32,684 nt of DNA from a virus: positions 1 to 32,684 of IMG/VR virus record IMGVR_UViG_3300044825_002969, one strand, 5' to 3'. Below, piece by piece: positions 26,350-32,684 of this stretch. Position 1 is the stretch's first letter. Every line of letters starts with the position of its first letter. The notes under the pieces were generated by a model. That model ran no database searches. It had not been told where the DNA came from and saw only the letters and a list, made by a program, of their open reading frames with translations. Both the position numbers and the translations under genes were made by a program.

Positions 26350-27942
26350 TCAGGGGGTGACGTTGTAGCCGATGGCCGTGTCGTCGTTGCTCGAGGCATC
26401 CCCGATGTTCTGGAAGTCCTCGCGCATGAAGCCGACGACCACCCGCTGGTAGGTCTCGCGGTAGATGCTGTCGTCGACCTCGACGTCGAGCGCCATCCGC
26501 TGACCCATCGCCCACTCGCTGCGGTTCACGCACAGGTTGTAGGTCTTGGTGCTGGTGATCCCGTCCTGGATGCCCGAGGCGTTCAGGTTCTCGCGCACGT
26601 GCTCCGACACGATGATCGGGATGCCGTACACCGACGCCAGCTGGCCGTTGAGGATGGTCGCGTTGGGCCCCATCTTGTCGACGGTCAGGACGTTGGAGTC
26701 ACTGATCAGGTCGTGGGCCGCCGACACGCCGACGATGAACGCCAGGTCCGCGGGGTTGAGGCCCCACTTGCCCATGAGCGCCCGGATCGCCGCCAGGTTG
26801 GCCACCGTGCTGGTGGTCGTGGCGGCCGAGGCGTTGGCGAGCGCCCGCTTGCGGAGGCCGTCCCATGCGGTGCGGGGATCGGTCGCGCCGATCGACTGCA
26901 CGTCGGCGTCCTGGTGGGTGCCGTCGGAGTCGCCGTCGAGGATCGCCTTCTCCTCGGCGTCGACGAACGCCTGGATCAGCTTCCGCTGCGCGTAGGGCAG
27001 GATCGCGAGCGCCGAGTCCGCCTCGAGCGACCGGGAGAACAGCGTGCGTGCGCCGAAGATCTCGGCGTCGAACGTCGCCGCGACCGTGCCGGGCGTGGAG
27101 GCGCCCACCTTGGTCTCGGTGTCGCCGGTGGGCTCGGCCACGCGGTAGGCGGTGGCGTCGGCGCCCTCGATCGGCCACTTCCACGGGTTCGTGGGCAGGT
27201 CGATGCGGGCGAACAGCGCCGAGACGCGGCCGGCGGCACGCACCTTCTCGTGGAGGCTGGCGCCGATGCCGGTCGGCACCCAGGTGCCGCCCTCGCCCGA
27301 GGTGTCGACGTCGAGGGCGCGGCAGATCTGCGCCCAGCGGTCCGCGAACAGGCGGTGGGACCGGGCGGCCTCGAAGCCGTCGCGCGAGGACTTGGAGCCG
27401 CGGTCGACGAGCAGACCGAACAGCGCCATGTCGGCGACGGTCTGCTGCATCGCCCGGATCGCCTGGCGCTGCTCCGGCACGAAGTCGGTGATGCGCGGCG
27501 CCTGGACCAGGTCGTCGTCCTGGGAGCGGACCACGACCTGCTCGACGGCGTTCACCGCGGTGCCGTGCTGGTGGAACCGGCCGGCCTTGTCGAAGGTGCC
27601 GGCGGGCACGGCCTCGTCGGTCGCCCACAGCAGCTCGTCGAGCGAGCGTGCGGCGTGCGCCGGGGCGGTCGTGATGGTGTTGACGCCGACGCTGGCGTAG
27701 CGGGCCCGGCGCAGCTCGGCCGCCTCGAAGCGGTCCGCGTCGGCGCGCTCGATCTCGGCGTGCGCGAGCACGCCGTCGATCTGCTCGACGCGGGCGACGG
27801 CCGCGTCGTGGCGGGTGCGCTCGTCGGCCTCGAGGACGGAGCGGGATGCCTCGCGGGCGGTCCCGAGGATGTCGTCGATCTCGGTCAGGAGACGGCTGCG
27901 CTCGTCGCGCAGGTCGTCGATGGAGGGGGTTCCCTCGGCCAT
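26350..27942 (-). CDS. HK97-fold major capsid protein
   Basis: The 530-aa protein has an N-terminal acidic coiled-coil region (residues 1-80, IDDLRDERSRLLTEIDDIL), expected to act as the scaffold (delta) domain removed by the prohead protease. The HK97-fold part begins about residue 200, with GGTWVPTGIGASLHEKVRAA, TLFSRSLEADSALAILPYAQ, EKAILDGDSDGTH and the C-terminal strand FMREDFQNIGD. ATG at 27942 follows AGGAGG, the strongest ribosome site in the cassette. This suits the most abundant virion protein. Confidence 0.93.
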   Translation of the reverse strand: MAEGTPSIDDLRDERSRLLTEIDDILGTAREASRSVLEADERTRHDAAVARVEQIDGVLAHAEIERADADRFEAAELRRARYASVGVNTITTAPAHAARSLDELLWATDEAVPAGTFDKAGRFHQHGTAVNAVEQVVVRSQDDDLVQAPRITDFVPEQRQAIRAMQQTVADMALFGLLVDRGSKSSRDGFEAARSHRLFADRWAQICRALDVDTSGEGGTWVPTGIGASLHEKVRAAGRVSALFARIDLPTNPWKWPIEGADATAYRVAEPTGDTETKVGASTPGTVAATFDAEIFGARTLFSRSLEADSALAILPYAQRKLIQAFVDAEEKAILDGDSDGTHQDADVQSIGATDPRTAWDGLRKRALANASAATTTSTVANLAAIRALMGKWGLNPADLAFIVGVSAAHDLISDSNVLTVDKMGPNATILNGQLASVYGIPIIVSEHVRENLNASGIQDGITSTKTYNLCVNRSEWAMGQRMALDVEVDDSIYRETYQRVVVGFMREDFQNIGDASSNDDTAIGYNVTP

Positions 27943-27986
27943 GGTGTGTCCTCCTGGGACGGATTGGGGGGTGGGGGTGGGGGTCC

Positions 27987-28757
27987 TCAGCTGCGCCGGC
28001 GGCGCTGCGCCGCTGCGAGCTCGAGGAAGTCGACGGACGCAGCGGGGTCCACGGGAGGTGCCTCGACGGCTGGCTCCTGGGCTGCTGTGTCGTCGGTTCC
28101 GTCCTGTCCGTCCGAGATGCCGGCGGCTGTCTCGGTCTGGGTGGACGAGGCCTTGAGGAACGCGGCGATCTGCTCGACCTGCTCCTCTGTGACGCCGACC
28201 TGCTCTGCGACGGAGCGGACGGCGACGATCTCGGCGCCGTTGTTCACGGCGTGGCGGGCGGGCCCGTAGTCGGTGAGGCCCAGGCCGGTGTGGCGGTAGC
28301 GCGGGAGGCCGGCGACCGGGTCGACACCGCGCTCGATGGACTGGAACACGTCACCGCGGAACGACTGGGCGTGGATGGCGCCCTCGCGGATCAGCTCGAG
28401 CACCTCGTCGGCCAGGTCGGTCTTGGCGTAGCGGGTGCGGGTGAGCAGGCCGCGAGCCTCGGCCTTCACCTCGAGGGGCGTGCCGACCGGCATGGAGTAG
28501 CGGTCCGAGGGCGTGTGGGTGCCGGGGATGAAGCCGTGGTTGAACAGGACCGATGTGCGCGTCAGCCCGTGCATGCCGAGCCACCGGTTGAACGCTGCGC
28601 GGTCGATCTCTTCGATGTAGCGGCCGTACTGGTCGGACACCTCGTAGGGGTCGTCGAAGGTCGCCGCGTACGCGGTGACGGTGCGGCCGTCGCCGCCGCG
28701 CTCGATCTCCATGTCGATGATCGGCACGGCGCGTGCGATCGTCAGGCGCTCGGTCAT
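27987..28757 (-). CDS. Prohead maturation protease (HK97 gp4-like, S78)
   Basis: ATG at 28757 overlaps the portal stop as ATGA and follows AAGGAG. The 256-aa protein shows the S78 order: TVTAYAATFDDPYEV at the start, VLFNHGFIPG with candidate catalytic His74, PLEVKAEARGLLTRTRYAKT, and AIHAQSFRGDV with candidate Ser132. The spacing of the two is near that of HK97 gp4. A disordered Asp/Glu/Pro tail (about 200-245) precedes a basic end (AAAQRRRRS). It cleaves the capsid delta domain and itself inside the prohead. Confidence 0.88.
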   Translation of the reverse strand: MTERLTIARAVPIIDMEIERGGDGRTVTAYAATFDDPYEVSDQYGRYIEEIDRAAFNRWLGMHGLTRTSVLFNHGFIPGTHTPSDRYSMPVGTPLEVKAEARGLLTRTRYAKTDLADEVLELIREGAIHAQSFRGDVFQSIERGVDPVAGLPRYRHTGLGLTDYGPARHAVNNGAEIVAVRSVAEQVGVTEEQVEQIAAFLKASSTQTETAAGISDGQDGTDDTAAQEPAVEAPPVDPAASVDFLELAAAQRRRRS

Positions 28758-30121
28758 GTCGGAGCTCCTTCCAACCCGGCGGGCAGAATGGTGTCGAGGC
28801 CGGCGCCGAGCCGGTCCACGATGCGGCGCGCCTCCTCGGCGCTGAGGACGTCGGGCACCCCGAGGTAGATCTTCTGGATGGTCTCGGCGATGGTGCGGGG
28901 CGACGCCTCGCCGGCGGAGTCGTCGATGGCGTCGGGCCCGACCATGCGCATGTTGAGCGGCACGAGGAAGTAGTCGAGGCCGGCGATTCGGTCCCAGCCC
29001 TCGTCCTCGCGCCACTCGTTCGGCGAGAGCGCACCCTTGTCGACGGCGATGCCCTTGGCCTCGAACCTGGTCTTGATGTCGCCCCGGAGCAGCCCGTCGA
29101 GGTCGGCCTCGGTGAAGTTCAGCGCGGGCGTGAGGTCGGGATCGAAGCTGAGCCAGGTCTCGATGCGTTCGACGATCGGCTTCACGCCGTCGGTGACGGA
29201 CTCGATGGCCTGGTGCTCGATGTTGGAGAACGTCGCCCGGTCGAGCTCGTAGAGCTTGTGGGGCGGCATGCGGAGCAGCCGGGCGACGTCGAGCACCCCG
29301 TACTTGCGGGTCTCGAGCAGCTGGGTCTGCTGGGGGTCGAGTGAGATCGTCTTGTACTCGGCGCCGTTGCCGAGCACCCCGAACTCGTGCGCGTTCTGGA
29401 TGCCCCGATGGAACTTCGACCACTGCACCTTGAGCTCGTCGGCCTGCTCGGGGCTGAGCGGCTGGGGCAGCGAGATGTAGGCCTGCATGTGGGTGCCCTG
29501 ACCGAACGAGCGGGCGGCGAACTCGTCGGCCGCGGCGATGAGGCCGAGCGCCTCGGCGTGGATGCGGATCGGGTCGAGGCCCATGACGCCGTCGTAGGAC
29601 AGGCCGGGGATGTGGAGGATCTCTCGGCTGGTGAACCCGATGTCCTCGCGGTTGTCGACCTGGAAGACCTTCGTGCCGTCGGACGCCCGTCCCGGCTTCA
29701 CACGGTCGGGATGCAGCGGCCGGAGCCCGACGACCTGGCCGACGTTGTTGCGGAGCTTGAACCCGTAGGCGTTGCCACGGTGGAGCAGCGACATCACCCA
29801 GTGCTCGAGCAGCGCGGGCCACGGAGTCTCGGCGTCCGGCTTGCGCATCCACGGCGGGTCGGTGCGTCGGACCCGAGGGCCCATCGGTGGCTTGCGGTAG
29901 GTCGCCCAGGGAAGGAACGCGACTGAGGTGCTGAGGTACAGGCAGCCGGAGTACCAGGCGGGGATGGCGAGCGCCCGGTTGACGCCGACGCTGACTCCGG
30001 AGCGGGTGTGTCCGGTCGTTCCGCTGGTCTGACCGAGGAGGTAGCCGAACTCCTCGAGGGTGACGGGGTCAGCGCGCTGCAGCTCGGTGACGCGCCCGGC
30101 GACCCGGTCGGCCAGCCCCAT
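28754..30121 (-). CDS. Portal protein (HK97 family)
   Basis: The ATG at 30121, coupled to the preceding stop as TGATG, gives 455 aa; an upstream ATG lies inside the membrane-protein gene and is not used. Portal features are RALAIPAWYSGCLYLSTSVAFL near the N terminus, LRPLHPDRVKPGR, EILHIPGLSYDGVMGLDPIR, and the clip/stem region FHRGIQNAHEFGVLGNGAEY with LDVARLLRMPPHKLYELDRA. It forms the dodecameric DNA gate at one vertex. The terminase genes lie just upstream. Confidence 0.92.
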   Translation of the reverse strand: MGLADRVAGRVTELQRADPVTLEEFGYLLGQTSGTTGHTRSGVSVGVNRALAIPAWYSGCLYLSTSVAFLPWATYRKPPMGPRVRRTDPPWMRKPDAETPWPALLEHWVMSLLHRGNAYGFKLRNNVGQVVGLRPLHPDRVKPGRASDGTKVFQVDNREDIGFTSREILHIPGLSYDGVMGLDPIRIHAEALGLIAAADEFAARSFGQGTHMQAYISLPQPLSPEQADELKVQWSKFHRGIQNAHEFGVLGNGAEYKTISLDPQQTQLLETRKYGVLDVARLLRMPPHKLYELDRATFSNIEHQAIESVTDGVKPIVERIETWLSFDPDLTPALNFTEADLDGLLRGDIKTRFEAKGIAVDKGALSPNEWREDEGWDRIAGLDYFLVPLNMRMVGPDAIDDSAGEASPRTIAETIQKIYLGVPDVLSAEEARRIVDRLGAGLDTILPAGLEGAPT

Positions 30122-30312
30122 CAGTCGGTTCCTCGGCGACGGACGGAGTCGGTGAACCCGACCTGGACCGCCGCAATGATCCACAGGAGAACGAGCCAGA
30201 GAAGGCCGGCGACGAAACCGATGAGCCAGAACGGTGCGGCGATCACGCCGAGCACGATCTTGGCCAGCTGCAGCTCGGAGGCCCGGCTGGCAACTCTGTC
30301 CGGGTAGGTCAT
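30121..30312 (-). CDS. Small membrane protein between terminase and portal, 63 aa
   Basis: ATG at 30310-30312 overlaps the terminase stop as ATGA, and the stop overlaps the portal ATG. A charged N terminus (TYPDRVASRASELQLAK) is followed by one long or two closely packed hydrophobic helices (IVLGVIAAPFWLIGFVAGLL, then WLVLLWIIAAV), and a basic end (RRRGTD). The frame is fully locked by neighbouring overlaps. A membrane protein here is unusual; its function is unknown. Confidence 0.7.
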   Translation of the reverse strand: MTYPDRVASRASELQLAKIVLGVIAAPFWLIGFVAGLLWLVLLWIIAAVQVGFTDSVRRRGTD

Positions 30313-31919
30313 CCGTCGCCTCCGATCATCATCACCAGCGGGGCGTCGCCCACGTCGTCGGGCTGGGTCAGCTCCCAGGTGGCCATGGAGCCCGCCCGGA
30401 TGAGGTCCATCGGACCCTTGGCCTTGCCCTTGGACAGGTACCGGCCCCGGTCGTTCTCGCGCCATGCCGCAGCCGCGGAGTGGGCGTTCAGGAACGGGTT
30501 GTCGGGGACGACGAGCCCGCCGCCCACCACGAGGTTGAACAGGTGGCCATCGGCCGGCACCAGCCGCTCGGGCGACTGGATGAACTCGACCATCAGCAGG
30601 CCCTCGTCCTCGAGGAGCCGAGCCTGGGTCTCGAAGAAGCGGGGGTCGTAGGTGACGGCCCGGATGTTGAACCGATCGGCGAGCTCGCCGCGGATCGTCT
30701 GGAACACGTCGGCGAAGTCGATCTTGCCGGCAGGGTCGGCTGCCCAGTGGTGTGGTTCCCAGATGACCTGGTCGCCGTGTTCGGCGGCGACGATGACGCC
30801 GACGGAGTCATGACGGAGCGCCATGTCAATGCCGACAACGACGTCGGTGCCGTCGGGAATCGATGCTGCCGGGTCGATCGATGCGGGCCAGGCGTGCGGA
30901 TGTTCGATCAGCCAGTTGTCGTCGGCGAGGTCGACGAACCGGTTGCCGAAGTAGCGGAGGAACTCGTGCTCGGGCATCTTGCCCGTCTCGAACTCCCGGG
31001 CCCGCACCTCGACCGACCAGGTCACGTCCGGAGCTCGCATCGATCGGAGCGCCGCGCGCAGCTGGTCGGGGTCGTGCAGGTCGACGTCCGGAGGGAACTC
31101 CCGCCAGTCGAACAGGAACCGGGACCCGGGGTCGTCCTTCGACAGGAGGCCTCGGACGTACAGCTTCCACAGCAGCGGGTCGTTGGGCGCCGGTGGGATC
31201 TGACCGCGGCCGGCGCCGGCGGTCGACAGGGTGATCGACCGGCCCGGTGTCATGCGCTTGGTGAGCGCCGCCGTGATCACGATGTGGACCCGGGCCTTGT
31301 TGCCGGTCCACTCGTGCGCCTCGTCGGCAGCGAACAGTGTGGTCTTGCCGCCCTCGTTCGTGCCGGCGACAGCGGCGATGCGTTCGATCTTGCCGGGGCT
31401 GCCGTCGACGAGGGAGATTTCGGTGTCCCAGACGTTGCACAGGCCGTGGAGCGGCGCCTGGGGAACGGTGCCGCCCTGGCCGCCCGCCATGATCTGGCAC
31501 TGACGGAACAGCTCACCGGCCTGGTCGTAGGAAGCCGCGGCGACGTGGACGATCGGGGTAGGCCGACGAAACGGTGCGGGCCCGGCGAACTCGAGCATCG
31601 CGATGGCGGCCACGAACTCGGTCTTCGACGCGCCGCGCTCGGCGCCGACGAGCGCTTCCTGGTACCACCACTCGGCCGGGCTGGCCGGGTCGAGCTCGTA
31701 CCAGCGCCAGAGGAACTCCTTGTGCCAGTCGAGCAGCCGGTACGGCTGGGCGAACAGGTCGCCCTCGCCGTGGATCAGTCGGGACTCCATCCACCGGATG
31801 GCGGTGGCGCCCCTGGACTCGCGCAGCTCAACCCGTGGCGGTGGTGTCGATGACCCGGAGCCGCGGGTCGGCTTCTTGCGTGCCGGCTTCTTCTTCGCCG
31901 TCGTCTTCGCGGAAGTCAC
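30309..31919 (-). CDS. Terminase large subunit
   Basis: The 536-aa protein has an ATPase with a deviant Walker A (GAERGASKT, residues 92-100) and Walker B (LFAADE, 195-200). A coupling motif (SITLSTAGAG) and a nuclease domain follow, with VVVGIDMALRHDS (Asp365) and AVTYDPRFFE (Asp425) as metal ligands. It cuts concatemeric DNA and drives packaging. GTG at 31919 lies 92 bases inside the small-subunit gene; a later Met44 start at 31790 is a less likely alternative. The N-terminal 20 residues are very basic (AKKKPARKKPTRG). Confidence 0.93.
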   Translation of the reverse strand: MTSAKTTAKKKPARKKPTRGSGSSTPPPRVELRESRGATAIRWMESRLIHGEGDLFAQPYRLLDWHKEFLWRWYELDPASPAEWWYQEALVGAERGASKTEFVAAIAMLEFAGPAPFRRPTPIVHVAAASYDQAGELFRQCQIMAGGQGGTVPQAPLHGLCNVWDTEISLVDGSPGKIERIAAVAGTNEGGKTTLFAADEAHEWTGNKARVHIVITAALTKRMTPGRSITLSTAGAGRGQIPPAPNDPLLWKLYVRGLLSKDDPGSRFLFDWREFPPDVDLHDPDQLRAALRSMRAPDVTWSVEVRAREFETGKMPEHEFLRYFGNRFVDLADDNWLIEHPHAWPASIDPAASIPDGTDVVVGIDMALRHDSVGVIVAAEHGDQVIWEPHHWAADPAGKIDFADVFQTIRGELADRFNIRAVTYDPRFFETQARLLEDEGLLMVEFIQSPERLVPADGHLFNLVVGGGLVVPDNPFLNAHSAAAAWRENDRGRYLSKGKAKGPMDLIRAGSMATWELTQPDDVGDAPLVMMIGGDG

Positions 31920-32352
31920 GGTTGAGGTCCTCGAGCGATCGGGCAGCTGCGCCGAACGTGACGCCGAGCTTGAGGCGTGCCATCGGTGTGATGCCGAGCC
32001 GGTCCTCGAGCTGGAGGATGCGCCCGTCGAGCGATGCGATCTCCTTCGCCCCGGGGTGCATCGTGAGCTGGCCGGTGGAGCCGGTGACGAACGGCGTCTT
32101 CAGCACCACCCGCTCGAGCCGGGTGCGTTGGTCGTACATGCGGAACAGCCGCACCAGCGCGGGCCGGTCGGGATCCTGAACGAGCCCCGAGATCTCCGAC
32201 GTCCAGAACGCCGTCCAAGCCTTGGTGGTCTCGGCGAGCAGCTTCGAGTTCGCAGGGTGCGGAGCTGGTGGCACCTTCGACGCCGGCCGCACCGCGCCAG
32301 CGTCCTTCGTGCCCCGACCCTGCCGCTGGTCGGGCGCCTTCCGTCGCGGCAT
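31828..32352 (-). CDS. Terminase small subunit (P27-like)
   Basis: The 174-aa protein starts with a basic, disordered arm (PRRKAPDQRQGRGTKD). A helical DNA-binding and oligomerisation region follows (WTAFWTSEISGLVQDPDRPA, ALVRLFRMYDQRTRLERVV), then EIASLDGRILQLEDRLGITP and the P27-type end MARLKLGVTF. An acidic C-terminal tail (REDDGEEEAGTQEADP) overlaps the large-subunit gene. It should recognise the packaging site, which in this arrangement lies near the right end of the window. Confidence 0.8.
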   Translation of the reverse strand: MPRRKAPDQRQGRGTKDAGAVRPASKVPPAPHPANSKLLAETTKAWTAFWTSEISGLVQDPDRPALVRLFRMYDQRTRLERVVLKTPFVTGSTGQLTMHPGAKEIASLDGRILQLEDRLGITPMARLKLGVTFGAAARSLEDLNRDFREDDGEEEAGTQEADPRLRVIDTTATG

Positions 32353-32355
32353 CGG

Positions 32356-32631
32356 TCACCACCGATCCCGCCGGCCGCTGTTGCACGTCCGGTGTGCTGG
32401 CCGTGCGAACGGGGTGGACTCGGGGTCAGAGATCGGAATGACGTGGTCCCAGGTGAGCGGGTCGTTGTCTCGGGCAGGCCTTCCGCAGATCCAGCAGCGC
32501 CCGGTCTGCGGGCACTTGCCGAGAGCGGCGGCGTGAGCGTTGCGCACCGACTTGCGGCGCTTCGCACACGGCGAACAGCGGTTCCCGGTGCGGACCAAGG
32601 TCTGGCAGTCGAGGCAGCGGCGGAGCGGCAC
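32356..32631 (-). CDS. HNH endonuclease
   Basis: The 91-aa protein has two Cys pairs that bind a structural zinc (CLDCQ and CSPC; CWICGRP). Its HNH core reads PLTWDHVIPISD with the catalytic His, then AHRTCNSGRR. Such free HNH proteins next to the terminase genes help cut the packaging site in HK97-type phages. GTG at 32631 follows a GGGGGG ribosome site. It is the first gene of the virion operon. Confidence 0.88.
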   Translation of the reverse strand: MPLRRCLDCQTLVRTGNRCSPCAKRRKSVRNAHAAALGKCPQTGRCWICGRPARDNDPLTWDHVIPISDPESTPFARPAHRTCNSGRRDRW

Positions 32632-32684
32632 AACGCACCCCCCAGGAAAAACGGGGACCGAGGTCCTACACGAGAAAATCGTGG
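32632..32684. other. Noncoding leader before the HNH gene; possible cos region
   Basis: These 53 bases contain no gene. They hold two small inverted repeats: CACGA-GAAAA-TCGTG close to the window end, and GGACC-GA-GGTCC just to its left. In related phages the cohesive-end site lies just upstream of the HNH gene, so cos may be here. No cleavage site can be placed from sequence alone. The final six bases (TCGTGG) match the first six of the window. Confidence 0.3.

Noticed and set aside
26332-28269. 645-codon open frame on the plus strand
   Set aside because: It mirrors the capsid and protease genes and has no domain pattern; it is a GC shadow.
30234-31853. 539-codon open frame on the plus strand
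   Set aside because: It is opposite the large terminase, with composition typical of an antisense frame.

Overview
The window looks like most of the genome of a temperate, long-tailed (siphovirus-type) phage of a high-GC actinobacterium. The actinobacterial assignment rests on three things: the very high GC content, a WhiB-type iron-sulfur regulator gene (1188-1469; this family is confined to Actinobacteria and their phages), and an attachment core that reads as the 3' part of an actinobacterial-type tRNA-Val(GAC). The tRNA fragment (8831-8873) has phage genes on both sides. The sequence therefore appears to be the phage in its unintegrated arrangement (virion, circular or contig form), not a prophage flanked by chromosome.

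Layout. Almost every gene is on the minus strand, packed with ATGA, GTGA or TGATG overlaps, so the virion programme reads from right to left. From the right end: HNH endonuclease, small and large terminase, a one-helix membrane protein, HK97-type portal, prohead protease and major capsid protein. Head-tail connector genes follow (24.4-26.3 kb), two of which end in the same perfectly duplicated 145-bp segment. A tail-completion protein, an inserted methyltransferase plus glycosyltransferase pair (22.3-23.8 kb) and the major tail protein come next. The tail chaperone has a -1 frameshift extension (21.3-21.8 kb). It is followed by a 966-residue tape measure, distal tail proteins, an M15 endolysin, a two-helix holin, and a fibre region containing several very small genes (10.3-13.4 kb).

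Lysogeny. A short plus-strand block (7.2-10.3 kb) holds a helix-turn-helix repressor, an ImmA/IrrE-type metallopeptidase, a membrane-anchored protein, attP with four repeated arm-type sites, a tyrosine integrase and a 34-residue membrane peptide. The repressor diverges from a Cro-like gene. The roughly 100 bp between them carry three spaced dyads of the form ACAAY-N4-RTTRT lying over back-to-back promoters, a lambda-like switch layout.

Early lytic genes (minus strand, 1-7136). Cro-like and excisionase-like genes are followed by an unbroken chain of five tiny membrane proteins. After a 145-bp gap with a strong hairpin come two unknown genes, a RecB/Cas4-type exonuclease, an unknown partner gene, a winged-helix-like protein, a coiled-coil protein, WhiB, a RuvC-like resolvase and small unknowns. 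No helicase, primase or polymerase is visible, so the phage probably relies on the host replisome. The leftmost gene runs off the window, so the genome is not fully contained.

All functional calls come from reading motifs, gene order and length. No database search was run.
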